This document shows positions 8,514 to 17,349 of a stretch of 64,000 nt of DNA, in pieces (the stretch's first letter is position 1; the number at the start of each line of letters is the position of its first letter). The position numbers were made by a program, and so were the translations under genes. Origin of the DNA: Roseibium sediminicola (GTDB lineage: Bacteria > Pseudomonadota > Alphaproteobacteria > Rhizobiales > Stappiaceae); assembly GCF_023156505.1 (NCBI RefSeq), contig NZ_JALNMJ010000001.1, positions 62,001 to 126,000 on the forward strand. Reading direction: 5' to 3'. The notes below the pieces were generated by a model, which saw nothing but the letters and a program-made list of their open reading frames with translations, searched no databases and was not told the origin of the DNA.

Positions 8514-8558
8514 GGAGGTCCTCCTTCTGCGTCGGGAGATCGATTTTCGTTATCCCGC

Positions 8559-8589
8559 TTGACAGTGTTTCCCGAAAGTGATCACATTT
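8559..8589 (+). promoter_or_regulatory. Candidate promoter and GntR operator before the second ligase gene
   Basis: A good -35 TTGACA (8559-8564) is followed 17 bp later by a weak -10-like TCACAT (8582-8587). The 8-bp palindrome GTGATCAC (8578-8585), inside AAAGTGATCACATTT, covers the -10 position. It shares its core with the palindrome at 7767-7780 on the other side of the regulator gene, as expected if one regulator controls both ligase units. Confidence 0.5.
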
Positions 8590-8677
8590 TTGGAAAGGAC
8601 GCAAACGAAAGCTGATGCTCCAAATGTAATAGCGATTGGAGCAGGACGGCAGACGCAGGGGCGAGACCAAAACCAAA

Positions 8678-10066
8678 ATGAACGAACTACCCCATCAGAT
8701 CCTGGAACATCCTGCCGAATCCGGTTGGGAAGGGGATTTCGACGCCTTCATGGCCGCCCATCCCGATCTCGACACGCTGGAAGTGATCCTGCCCGACACC
8801 AATGGTGTGTTGCGCGGCAAATGGCTGCCGGGCAAGGCGCTGCCGAAAGTGTTCGAGGGCGGCGTCGCCTTTCCCTATTCGCTGTACGGGCTGGATGTCT
8901 GGGGGCGTGAGGTCGAGGCGACCGGCATGCATCTGGAAACCGGCGACAAGGATGGCGTCTGCTGGCCTATCCCGGAAAGTCTGAAGCTGGTGCCATGGGC
9001 CGACCGCAAGACCGCCCAGGTGCTCCTGTCCATGTACGACCGCGACGGCACGCCGTTCCTGGCCGATCCGCGTCATGTGCTGGAAAACATGGTAGCGCGT
9101 CTGAAGGACGAGTTCGGCGTCACCGCCACCTGCGCCTTCGAGCTTGAATTCTATCTGTTCGAGGAGAGCGACGGCGATTGGACCGAGCAACCCAAGCCGC
9201 TGTTTTCCACCCATCTGGGGCCGGCGCGCCAGAACATGTACGCACTGTCCGATCTGGAGGCGCTTCTGCACGTGGTCGACGATCTGCGCCGCGCCTGTGA
9301 GGCCCAGGGCATTCCGGCGGATGCCGCGGTCTCTGAAGCGGCGCCCGGCCAGTTCGAACTGAACCTGCACCACCGCAACAACCCGCTTCTGGCTGCAGAC
9401 GACGTCGTGCTGCTGCGCCGCCTCGTGGCGGGCGTCGCCCGCAAGCACAAACTGAAGGCCTCATTCATGGCCAAGCCCTTTGTGGAATGGCCCGGCAACG
9501 GCATGCACGTGCATGTCTCCATGGAAGACGAAAACGGCAATCTTTTCGCGGATCCGGAGAAGGGCCCCGAGCGGCTCGGTCATGCCATAAACGGTCTCCT
9601 GAAGACCATGCCGGAAGCGCTGCTTCTGTTCATCTCGACCTTTAACGGCTTCCGCCGCATGCAGCCTGGATCTTATGCACCGGCCTCGATCTGCTGGGGC
9701 TATGACAACCGGTCCGTGGCGCTCCGCGTGCCGGCCTCCAGCCCGGAGGCGGCACGGGTGGAACACCGCATCGCCGGTGCCGACGCCAATCCCTATCTGG
9801 TGCTGACGGGCGTGCTCGCCGGCATGATGGAAGGTCTGAAACTGAAGAAGGACCCACCGGCACCGGTGACGGGCAATGCCTATGAAAAACGCAAGAAGCG
9901 GCTGACGCCCTGGATGGACGAGGCGATCGACGCCTTCGAGGCCTCGAAACTGATGAAACAGGCCGTCGGCAAGGAAATGCACAAGGTGCTGACGGAGATC
10001 AAACGGGAGGAACTGAACGAATTTGGGCGCGAGATTTCGTCCCTGGAACGCCAGACCTATTTGTGA
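8678..10066 (+). CDS. Glutamine-synthetase-like gamma-glutamylpolyamine synthetase (second copy)
   Basis: A 462-residue glutamine-synthetase family protein of the same functional type as the copy at 6286-7692 but clearly divergent from it. Motifs: VILPDTNGVLRGKWLPG near the N-terminus, TCAFELEFYLFEE (about 150), PGQFELNLHH, GNGMHVHVSMED (about 270) and VEHRIAGADANPYLV. The start chosen is the ATG at 8678; a TTG 14 codons upstream is open but falls in the leader. It is transcribed divergently from the GntR gene and heads toward the polyamine importer. Together with the first copy it suggests ligases for different amines or for two steps of one pathway. Confidence 0.88.
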   Translation: MNELPHQILEHPAESGWEGDFDAFMAAHPDLDTLEVILPDTNGVLRGKWLPGKALPKVFEGGVAFPYSLYGLDVWGREVEATGMHLETGDKDGVCWPIPESLKLVPWADRKTAQVLLSMYDRDGTPFLADPRHVLENMVARLKDEFGVTATCAFELEFYLFEESDGDWTEQPKPLFSTHLGPARQNMYALSDLEALLHVVDDLRRACEAQGIPADAAVSEAAPGQFELNLHHRNNPLLAADDVVLLRRLVAGVARKHKLKASFMAKPFVEWPGNGMHVHVSMEDENGNLFADPEKGPERLGHAINGLLKTMPEALLLFISTFNGFRRMQPGSYAPASICWGYDNRSVALRVPASSPEAARVEHRIAGADANPYLVLTGVLAGMMEGLKLKKDPPAPVTGNAYEKRKKRLTPWMDEAIDAFEASKLMKQAVGKEMHKVLTEIKREELNEFGREISSLERQTYL

Positions 10067-10217
10067 TCTGGAGCCGCCCAAAATCGATGCTGGACAAAAT
10101 CCGGCACCATGGCCAATCTGCGGGACAGACAAGACGTAAACAGCGCGAATGTCCGTTAGCAATCAGGGACTAGGCCTGAAAAAGGCTTGCCAAACAAACT
10201 CTGAGGGGAGTTCTCAA

Positions 10218-11312
10218 ATGACGTTGAAATCCATGTTGACCGGTGTTGCCGTTCTCAGTCTGATGAGCGGCGCGGCGCTTGCCCAGGACCGGGTCGTGAA
10301 TGTCTATAACTGGTCCGATTACATCGACGAATCCATCCTGGAAGACTTCACCAAGGAAACGGGAATCAAGGTCGTCTATGACGTCTTTGACAGCAACGAA
10401 GTGCTGGAGACCAAACTTCTGGCCGGTGGCACCGGCTATGATGTCGTCGTGCCGACAGGTACCTTCCTCGCCCGCCAGATCCAGGCTGGCGTGTTCGCGC
10501 CGCTGGACAAGTCCAAGCTTTCGAACCTCTCCAATATGTGGAAGGACATCGAGGCACGGGTCGAGAAATACGATCCGGGCAATGCCCATTCGATCAACTA
10601 CATGTGGGGCACCACCGGCATCGGCTACAATGTCGAGAAGGTCAAGGCGGCACTCGGTGAGGACGCGCCGGTGAACAGCTGGGACCTGATCTTCAAGCCG
10701 GAAAACATCGAGAAACTCAAGGAGTGCGGTGTTCACATGCTTGACGCACCGGCCGAGATGATCCCGGCGGCGCTGAAATATTCAGGCTTCGATCCGGACA
10801 GCAAGGACCCGGCGGAAATCGAAAAGGCCGGAGAACTGCTCAAGTCGATCCGCCCGAGCATCCAGAAGTTCCATTCTTCCGAGTACATCAACGCGCTTGC
10901 CAACGGCGACATCTGCGTGGCCATCGGCTGGTCCGGCGACGTGCTGCAGGCCCGTGACCGTGCCGCGGAAGCCGACAATGGCGTGACCGTGGAATATTCC
11001 ATTCCGAAGGAAGGCGCCCAGATGTGGTTCGACCAGATGGCGATCCCGGCCGACGCGCCGCACATGGAAGAAGCGCATGAATTCCTCAACTACATCATGC
11101 GTCCGGACGTTGCCGCCAAGGCCTCTAACTTTGTCTACTACGCCAACGGCAACAAGGCGTCTCAGGAAAAGCTGAACGAGGATGTGATCGGCGACACGGC
11201 GATCTATCCGGATGAGGAAACGGTCAGCAACCTCTACACGACCACCCCGTATCCGCCGAAGGTCCAGCGCGTTGTGACGCGTACCTGGACCGGCGTGAAG
11301 AGCGGTCAGTAA
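10218..11312 (+). CDS. potF: Polyamine ABC transporter substrate-binding protein (PotF/SpuD type)
   Basis: A 364-residue periplasmic binding protein. A signal peptide runs to about residue 22 (SLMSGAALAQ), and the mature part opens with VVNVYNWSDYIDE, the typical PotD/PotF start whose Trp and acidic residues line the polyamine site. Further family features are AGGTGYDVVVPTG, YMWGTTGIGYN and AIGWSGDV. The ATG at 10218 follows a clear AGGGGAG site and gives a normal signal peptide; an earlier in-frame start lacks one. It is the first gene of a potFGHI-like set and is separated from the ATPase gene by a GC-rich hairpin, which would allow more binding protein than membrane parts to be made. Confidence 0.93.
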   Translation: MTLKSMLTGVAVLSLMSGAALAQDRVVNVYNWSDYIDESILEDFTKETGIKVVYDVFDSNEVLETKLLAGGTGYDVVVPTGTFLARQIQAGVFAPLDKSKLSNLSNMWKDIEARVEKYDPGNAHSINYMWGTTGIGYNVEKVKAALGEDAPVNSWDLIFKPENIEKLKECGVHMLDAPAEMIPAALKYSGFDPDSKDPAEIEKAGELLKSIRPSIQKFHSSEYINALANGDICVAIGWSGDVLQARDRAAEADNGVTVEYSIPKEGAQMWFDQMAIPADAPHMEEAHEFLNYIMRPDVAAKASNFVYYANGNKASQEKLNEDVIGDTAIYPDEETVSNLYTTTPYPPKVQRVVTRTWTGVKSGQ

Positions 11313-11320
11313 GCCTGAAG

Positions 11321-11357
11321 GCGCCGGAGTCCCAAGCGGGCTCCGGCGCTTCTTCTT
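11321..11357 (+). terminator. Hairpin between potF and potG, attenuator or partial terminator
   Basis: GCGCCGGAG (11321-11329) pairs with CTCCGGCGC (11341-11349), a perfect 9-bp stem with an 11-base loop, followed by TTCTTCTT. It lies just after the potF stop and before potG. This is the usual place for a structure that lets part of transcription stop or protects the potF mRNA end, so binding protein outnumbers transporter. Confidence 0.65.
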
Positions 11358-11389
11358 GGGATCAAATCTCTTAGGGGTGGGGGATTGTT

Positions 11390-12541
11390 TTGGCGAAAAA
11401 ATCGATCGGTCCGGTACGCAAGGAATTCATGCCCTGGGAGGATCCCGACCAGGCGCCTTTCATTGAGTTCCGCAATGTCACCAAGAAATTCGGTGACTTC
11501 ACCGCGGTCAAGAATCTCTCCCTGAAAATCTACAAGCGCGAGTTCTTCGCGCTGCTCGGCGGGTCCGGGTGCGGCAAGACCACCTTGATGCGCATGCTGG
11601 CCGGCTTCGAGACGCCGACCTCCGGCCAGATTTTCCTGGACGGCCAGGACCTTGCCGGCATTCCGCCGTTCAAGCGGCCTTCCAACATGATGTTCCAGTC
11701 CTATGCGTTGTTTCCGCATATGAGTGTGGAGAAGAACATCGCCTTCGGCCTGAAACAGGACAAGATGGCCGCAGCCGACATCGAGGCCCGGGTCGCTGAA
11801 ATGCTGCGTCTGACCAAATTGGAGCAATTCGCCAAGCGCAAGCCGCATCAGCTTTCCGGCGGCCAGCGCCAGCGCGTTGCGCTCGCCCGCTCGCTCGCCA
11901 AACAGCCCAAGGTTCTGCTGCTGGATGAGCCGCTCGGCGCGCTTGATCGAAAGCTGCGCGAGGAAACCCAGTTCGAGCTGATGGCGATTCAGGAAGATCT
12001 GAAAGTCACGTTCCTCATCGTGACCCACGACCAGGAAGAGGCGATGACGGTCGCCGACCGCATCGCGGTCATGGACAAGGGTGAACTTGTCCAGGTGGCG
12101 ACCCCGGCCGAGATCTACGAGAGCCCGAATTCGAAATTCGTCGCCGACTTCATCGGTGATGTGAACCTCATCGAGGCCAAGGTGACGGAAAAGTCCGATG
12201 CCGGGACGCGGTTGACAGCGGCTCACGACGGCTTCCTCATCGACAGCGACCAGGTGACCGAGGCCGCCGTGGGAGACACTGTCTGGTTTGCCATCCGGCC
12301 GGAAAAGATCAGGGTCACGCACGGACAAAGCGGTCCGGATGCGGTGAACCGGATCGGCGGATCTGTCTGGGACATCGCCTATCTTGGCGGCGTCTCGATC
12401 ATTCATTCGAAAACCGCCGCGGAAAACGTCTTCCGGGCGACCTTCGCCAACATCTCTCGGATCGTCGAGGATCCGATCACGTGGGATGACCAGGTGGTCT
12501 TTACCTTCGACCGGTCCGCCGGCGTCATTCTGGCAGGCTGA
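11390..12541 (+). CDS. potG: Polyamine ABC transporter ATP-binding protein (PotG type)
   Basis: A 383-residue ABC ATPase of the spermidine/putrescine subfamily. Walker A is GGSGCGKTT (about residue 60), the Q loop lies in MMFQSYALFPHM, the signature is LSGGQRQRVALARSL, Walker B is VLLLDEPLGALD and the H switch is IVTHDQEEAM. A TOBE-type C-terminal domain (about 265-380) follows. The frame opens with TTG at 11390 behind a purine-rich AGGGGTGGGGG; an ATG 13 codons in is the alternative. It is the second gene of the importer operon, with potH starting 10 bp after its stop. Confidence 0.92.
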   Translation: MAKKSIGPVRKEFMPWEDPDQAPFIEFRNVTKKFGDFTAVKNLSLKIYKREFFALLGGSGCGKTTLMRMLAGFETPTSGQIFLDGQDLAGIPPFKRPSNMMFQSYALFPHMSVEKNIAFGLKQDKMAAADIEARVAEMLRLTKLEQFAKRKPHQLSGGQRQRVALARSLAKQPKVLLLDEPLGALDRKLREETQFELMAIQEDLKVTFLIVTHDQEEAMTVADRIAVMDKGELVQVATPAEIYESPNSKFVADFIGDVNLIEAKVTEKSDAGTRLTAAHDGFLIDSDQVTEAAVGDTVWFAIRPEKIRVTHGQSGPDAVNRIGGSVWDIAYLGGVSIIHSKTAAENVFRATFANISRIVEDPITWDDQVVFTFDRSAGVILAG

Positions 12542-12551
12542 GGAGGGGGCA

Positions 12552-13478
12552 ATGGACGAGGAGCATATTCCGGCGCCTGCAAGACGAACGCTCGGCGGCT
12601 GGCTGCTGATCGGGGTTCCCTATCTGTGGCTGCTGATCTTTTTCCTGGCGCCGTTCCTGATCGTCTTCAAGATCTCCCTGTCGCAGGTGGCGATCGCCAT
12701 CCCGCCCTACACGCCGACCTTCGATCTCGGCGAGGGCTGGCAGGCCATCTGGGATGGCGTTACAGAGTTTTCGGTCGAGAATTATCTCTGGCTGACCGAG
12801 GACGCTCTTTACTGGAAGTCTTATCTGTCTTCGGTGATCATTGCCGGGATCTCCACGCTGCTGACGCTGCTGATCGGTTATCCGATTGCCTATGGCATGG
12901 CCCGCAGCCCGCAATCGCTGCGCCCGACCCTGTTGATGCTGGTGATCCTGCCCTTCTGGACCAGCTTCCTGATCCGCGTCTATGCCTGGATCGGTATCCT
13001 GAAGAACGAAGGCCTTCTCAACCAGCTGCTGCTCTCGCTCGGTCTCATCAGCGAGCCGCTGACGATCCTGAACACCAATATCGCCGTCTATATCGGCATC
13101 GTCTATTCCTACCTGCCGTTCCTGGTGCTGCCGCTTTATGCCAGCCTGGAACGGCTTGACGGCAGCCTTCTGGAAGCGGCTGAAGACCTCGGCTGTCCGC
13201 CCTGGAAGGCCTTCTGGAAGATCACTGTGCCGCTGTCGCTGCCCGGTGTCATCGCGGGCTGTTTCCTGGTCTTCATTCCGGCGGTGGGTGAGTTTGTCAT
13301 TCCGGACCTGCTCGGCGGTTCGGACACGTTGATGATCGGCAAGACGCTTTGGAGCGAGTTCTTCAACAACAGGGACTGGCCTGTGTCGTCGGCGGTGGCG
13401 GTGATCCTGCTCCTGATCCTGGTGATCCCGATCGTGCTCTTCCAGAACCAGCAGCAGAAGATGTCGGAGAACAACTGA
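12552..13478 (+). CDS. potH: Polyamine ABC transporter permease (PotH type)
   Basis: A 308-residue inner-membrane permease with about six helices. The first helix follows a short cytoplasmic N-terminus (LLIGVPYLWLLIFFLAPFL), and the ATPase-contacting EAA loop is seen as LLEAAEDLGCPPWKAFWKIT. The start at 12552 has GGAGGGGG directly upstream. The stop overlaps the next start as TGATG, so potH and potI are translationally coupled. PotH and PotI would form the heterodimeric channel for putrescine or spermidine served by PotF and PotG. Confidence 0.92.
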   Translation: MDEEHIPAPARRTLGGWLLIGVPYLWLLIFFLAPFLIVFKISLSQVAIAIPPYTPTFDLGEGWQAIWDGVTEFSVENYLWLTEDALYWKSYLSSVIIAGISTLLTLLIGYPIAYGMARSPQSLRPTLLMLVILPFWTSFLIRVYAWIGILKNEGLLNQLLLSLGLISEPLTILNTNIAVYIGIVYSYLPFLVLPLYASLERLDGSLLEAAEDLGCPPWKAFWKITVPLSLPGVIAGCFLVFIPAVGEFVIPDLLGGSDTLMIGKTLWSEFFNNRDWPVSSAVAVILLLILVIPIVLFQNQQQKMSENN

Positions 13479-14302
13479 TGACGCGCGGCCCGACCTGGTT
13501 CAACATCACCTCGCTGGTAGCGGGATTTGCGTTTCTCTACCTGCCGATCGTGCTGCTGGTGATTTATTCCTTCAACGAAAGCCGGCTGGTCACCGTCTGG
13601 GGCGGTTTTTCCACCAAATGGTACGCCTCGCTGCTCCAGAACGACCAGCTCGTGGACGCGGCCTGGGTCACGCTTCGAGTGGCGTTCACCTCCGCGACCC
13701 TGGCGACGGTCATCGGCACGATGGCGGCACTGGTCCTGGTGCGCTCGGGAAGGTTCGCCGGACGGTCGCTCTTCTCAGGTATGATCTTCGCGCCACTGGT
13801 GATGCCGGAAGTGATCCTCGGTCTGTCGCTGCTCTTGCTGTTCGTTGCCATGGACACCGCCAGAGGTTTCTGGACGGTGATGCTGGCGCATACCACCTTT
13901 GCCAGCTGCTATGTCGCAGTGGTCGTGCAATCCCGTCTCGTCGGCTTCGACAAGTCCATCGAGGAGGCCGCGGAGGATCTCGGCTGCCCGCCGGCCCGGA
14001 CCTTCTTCCTGATCACGTTGCCGATCATCCTGCCAGGTGTCATCGCCGGCTGGATGCTGGCCTTCACCCTGTCTCTCGACGATCTGGTGATCGCCAGCTT
14101 CACCACAGGTCCAGGCGCGACCACGCTGCCGATGAAAATCTATTCGCAGGTGCGTCTCGGGGTGACGCCTGAAATCAACGCTGTTTGCACCATTCTGGTC
14201 GCGTTCGTAACCGTTGGCGTGATCGCCGCCTCGATAGTGACCAAACGCCAGCAAGCGCAGCGGGAGCGGGATGAACGGGCTGCCTTTGGGGCGGAGGGCT
14301 GA
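13478..14302 (+). CDS. potI: Polyamine ABC transporter permease (PotI type)
   Basis: A 274-residue permease, partner of PotH. Helices are evident from about residue 10 (SLVAGFAFLYLPIVLLVIYSF), and the EAA loop reads SIEEAAEDLGCPPARTFFLIT. The family sequence SLDDLVIASFTTGPGATTLP, typical of PotI/PotC, lies near residue 200. The start codon overlaps the potH stop by one base. It is the last recognisable transporter gene; about 170 bp without a clear terminator separate it from the acetyltransferase pair. Confidence 0.92.
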   Translation: MTRGPTWFNITSLVAGFAFLYLPIVLLVIYSFNESRLVTVWGGFSTKWYASLLQNDQLVDAAWVTLRVAFTSATLATVIGTMAALVLVRSGRFAGRSLFSGMIFAPLVMPEVILGLSLLLLFVAMDTARGFWTVMLAHTTFASCYVAVVVQSRLVGFDKSIEEAAEDLGCPPARTFFLITLPIILPGVIAGWMLAFTLSLDDLVIASFTTGPGATTLPMKIYSQVRLGVTPEINAVCTILVAFVTVGVIAASIVTKRQQAQRERDERAAFGAEG

Positions 14303-14473
14303 TCTCAAAAACGGCTGGTCGGGGAGGCCTCGTGTGTTTTCCTCCAAGTTGCGCGGCCAGTCTTAAAACCGGTGCCGGGTACCGATTTTTTTAACTAGAC
14401 TATGCCTTTATTAGAACGGGTCCGATGCACGCTTGGCGTGCCGCCCTCGAAATTCTTATGAGGTTTTTTCAAG

Positions 14474-15619
14474 ATGTCTTGGCTTGGACCCGGGCAACAA
14501 TTGACATTGCAAAGCGATCCTGCATTTCCCTTGACCTGTCATTGGATGGAGACGCTGGCGTTGCCGGACTTGCGTCGCCTCTGGGCGGCTCTGCCGGGCG
14601 GCGCGATTTCGACGCCGTTTCAGACACCGGAATTTTTGCATGCCTTTCGGAAGACCCAATGTGAACCGGGTCAAAGCGACATGGCGGTCGTCAGCTTTTG
14701 CGACCCGGCCAGGCCGGACACACCCTTGATGATCTTGCCCCTGGCCAGATACAGGCGTGGCCCGATTCGGGTTGCGGAGGTTCCCGATTTCGGTGTGTCC
14801 GATCAGAACGCCCCCGTCGTCAGTCCCGAAGTGCTTGCAAGGCCAGGCATGCTTGAAAAAGCGCTCCAGTCGGTTTTTGCTGCTCTTCAGGAAGTCGACC
14901 TCGTCGATATCCGCAAGCTGCACAAACATGTCGGCAATGCCGCCAATCCCCTGTTCGCCATTGAGGCAGGGCAGCCGGAAAGCAGCACGCTGTGTCTGGA
15001 TCTTCAGGGCAATTCCGGTTCCGCGGGTTGGGGCCGGAAATCCATCTACAAGAAGACCAGATCGAAATACCGCAGACTGGCAGAGGCAGGTGTGACGCTG
15101 GTTGTGGCCAGGTCGCCGGCAGACCGGCTCGCTGTCTTCGAGAGCCTCGCCGCGCAACGCGCGGAGCGTTTTGAACAGCTTGGGCGCGAGGACAGTCTTA
15201 AACGCAAAGACCGCACGGCCTTCTACAAGTGCCTTGCCGCCCAGGAAACGGAGGACAGCCCTCTCACGGCCTTGTCGCTGAAACGGGGGAACGAAACGGT
15301 AGCGGCCATGATGTTGCTTGCCTTCGGGGCAGAGGCGACGGCCGTTCTGGTGTCGATCGGTGATCCGAAATGGCACGGCTATTCGCCGGGCATGGTTCTG
15401 TTTGCAAAAGCGATCGAATGGGCGGCGGCCAACGGCTGCCGGCGGTTCAGCTTTGGCACCGGCCAGCAGGAATACAAACAACGATTTGGCGGCGAGGAGG
15501 AACGGACCCGGCGATTGCTGCTGCCCCTGAACGGACGTGGGCACCTGTTCGTCCGGGCTCGGGACGCACATCGAACCGCACGGGAATTGCTGCAGATCGC
15601 GGTGGGCCGAAATGGGTGA
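14474..15619 (+). CDS. GNAT acetyltransferase, CelD/BcsL type (first of tandem pair)
   Basis: A 381-residue protein of the CelD/FemAB-like GNAT superfamily (Acetyltransf_6 type), in which two GNAT folds are joined. An N-terminal portion with TPFQTPEFLHAF and PDFGVSDQNAPVVSPE is followed by a basic linker with KSIYKKTRSKYRRLAEAG (about 190-210) and a C-terminal acetyl-CoA-like core with GYSPGMVLFAKAIEWA and FSFGTGQQEYKQRFG. Relatives act in cellulose or exopolysaccharide work, but the substrate here is unknown. It is followed by a close paralog whose start overlaps its stop by 8 bp. Functional tie to the polyamine genes upstream is not shown. Confidence 0.8.
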   Translation: MSWLGPGQQLTLQSDPAFPLTCHWMETLALPDLRRLWAALPGGAISTPFQTPEFLHAFRKTQCEPGQSDMAVVSFCDPARPDTPLMILPLARYRRGPIRVAEVPDFGVSDQNAPVVSPEVLARPGMLEKALQSVFAALQEVDLVDIRKLHKHVGNAANPLFAIEAGQPESSTLCLDLQGNSGSAGWGRKSIYKKTRSKYRRLAEAGVTLVVARSPADRLAVFESLAAQRAERFEQLGREDSLKRKDRTAFYKCLAAQETEDSPLTALSLKRGNETVAAMMLLAFGAEATAVLVSIGDPKWHGYSPGMVLFAKAIEWAAANGCRRFSFGTGQQEYKQRFGGEEERTRRLLLPLNGRGHLFVRARDAHRTARELLQIAVGRNG

Positions 15620-16781
15620 CGGACCGATGGAAACGTCGGTTTTGCCAGAATGTGGGGCCGGACTGAACGCCACCAGGTGTGGCGGAACAGATGTCCTCTG
15701 GCATGAACGCCCAGATTTTGCTCAATTGACCGCCCTATGGGATATGCTCCCGGGCGGAGCGGTGTCTTCACCTTTTCAGACCCCTGAATTTCTGGACTGC
15801 TTTTTCCGGGGCTTGGCACCCGGTACTTGTGAAACCTTCGGGGTCCTTGCCGCCCATCGGCCCGGTGCCGCGGAACCGTGCGTTCTGTTGCCTTTGATCC
15901 ATTATAGCAAGGGCTCGGTTCGGTTCGCTTCTTGCCCGGATCTTGGAGTGTCCGACCAGAATGCGCCGGTTCTGAGCCGGTCGCAGGCAGGTGATGGTGA
16001 GGCGATGGTTCTGGCAATGTGTTCCGACATGATGTGGGGCATCAAGGGGGCCGATGTTGTCGACGTCAAGAAGGTTCACGGGACGATCGGCACAACGCCC
16101 AATCCTCTGTTCCACCTGCCCGAAGCTATGGATGAGAGCGCAACGCTCTTTTTCGACGCGGATGCTCTGGCGGCTGTGGGACAAGGATCGAAAAAAAAAG
16201 GCGTCTACAAAAAGGCGGGGGCGAGCTTTCGCAAGCTTGAGAAGGAAGGTGTCCGACTGGTTGAGGTCACCAGCCCGGCAGCGCGTTTGGACATTCTTGA
16301 TGCCATGATGGCAATGCGTGAAGAGCGGTTCAGGACACTTGGACGGGCGAATTCCCTAAAGCAGGACAACCGCGAAGGTTTCTACCGGTCTCTGGCGGGG
16401 CATTCTGGTTCGGGCAATCCAATTCGAATTCTGGCACTCAAGACGGACGAGGAGCTCGTCGCGGCGGTCGTGATGCTGGCGAAAGACAGATTTGTAAACG
16501 GCATCCTGACTTCGATCGGATCCGAGCGCTGGCAACGATTCTCGCCTGGAATGGTGATGCTCGTTCAGTCGGTTTACTGGGCGCGGGACAATGGCATCCG
16601 GATTTACAACTTCGGCACGGGGCTGCAGGCCTACAAAAGCAGGTTCGGGGCGGTGGAGCAGCCGACACGGCGTTTGCTTGTGCCGCTCACGATCAAGGGC
16701 CGGGCTGCTGTCATGGCATTCAACGCCAAAAGGCGCATAAGCGACATCTTGCGCAATCTGGGAGAAAAGAGCGCTCCGTAG
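15612..16781 (+). CDS. GNAT acetyltransferase, CelD/BcsL type (second of tandem pair)
   Basis: A paralog of the gene just upstream, about 389 residues. Shared landmarks in the same order are LPGGAVSSPFQTPEFLDCF, CPDLGVSDQNAPVLS, a lysine-rich linker (GSKKKGVYKKAGASFRKLE), RFSPGMVMLVQSVYWA and YNFGTGLQAYKSRFG. The ATG at 15612 overlaps the stop of the first gene (ATGGGTGA); a second ATG at 15627 is also possible. The tight overlap implies co-translation, perhaps of a heterodimer or of two enzymes with related acceptors. Which acyl group and acceptor are used cannot be read from the sequence. Confidence 0.8.
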   Translation: MGDGPMETSVLPECGAGLNATRCGGTDVLWHERPDFAQLTALWDMLPGGAVSSPFQTPEFLDCFFRGLAPGTCETFGVLAAHRPGAAEPCVLLPLIHYSKGSVRFASCPDLGVSDQNAPVLSRSQAGDGEAMVLAMCSDMMWGIKGADVVDVKKVHGTIGTTPNPLFHLPEAMDESATLFFDADALAAVGQGSKKKGVYKKAGASFRKLEKEGVRLVEVTSPAARLDILDAMMAMREERFRTLGRANSLKQDNREGFYRSLAGHSGSGNPIRILALKTDEELVAAVVMLAKDRFVNGILTSIGSERWQRFSPGMVMLVQSVYWARDNGIRIYNFGTGLQAYKSRFGAVEQPTRRLLVPLTIKGRAAVMAFNAKRRISDILRNLGEKSAP

Positions 16782-16804
16782 GTTTGACAGGCAACCGCTC
16801 CCGG

Positions 16805-17050
16805 TCAGCCCGCGCGCGGCGGCCGGAACAGGTAGATGACCAGCCAGACCGGCACCACGATGAAGGCACCCAGGATCATGTTGGGGATGGCCCAGTCCCT
16901 GAATTCCAGCATGTAGATCCAGAGCTGCAGCGGCGACAGGCCGACCGATCCCAAAATGTCTTCCGCCGAAATATTGACGAAGGACAGGCCCGCGCCGACA
17001 AACAGGGAAAACACTGCGATCTTGAAGAGAGTCGACAGGAACGGAGACAC
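16805..17050 (-). CDS. Small DUF6460-like membrane protein
   Basis: An 81-residue protein with two hydrophobic helices (FKIAVFSLFVGAGLSFV and NMILGAFIVVPVWLVIYLF) and a short basic tail RPPRAG. Between them is SAEDILGSVGLSPLQLW. Size, order and the closing PVWLVIYLFRPPR resemble the DUF6460 family of alphaproteobacterial inner-membrane proteins, of unknown function. It is convergent with the acetyltransferase pair, with only 23 bp between the two stops. I recall the family from memory and could not check it. Confidence 0.7.
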   Translation of the reverse strand: MSPFLSTLFKIAVFSLFVGAGLSFVNISAEDILGSVGLSPLQLWIYMLEFRDWAIPNMILGAFIVVPVWLVIYLFRPPRAG

Positions 17051-17349
17051 GGCGCGCTGTTTCTTTCGGGTTACGGACCAAATTGAACGTCCTGTCGGTT
17101 TCGTGAAACCTTAAGTGACGCATCGCCAATTCTTCGTCTTAAGAATTTACAAACCATAAACAACTTGTCAGAAATCCGGGATGGCTTGACCGGAGCCGGC
17201 ACAGGATTGGCGGAATATTGCCGATAAATCGATTAAGTGACGGGCCGGTCATGTTTTTCGCTGCATTGCGGCAAAGAGAACTTGACCCCGCTGGGCCGAG
17301 CGGCGAATGTGCGCCTCACGCATCTTGCGGTCTTAACTGGGAGTGAAAC

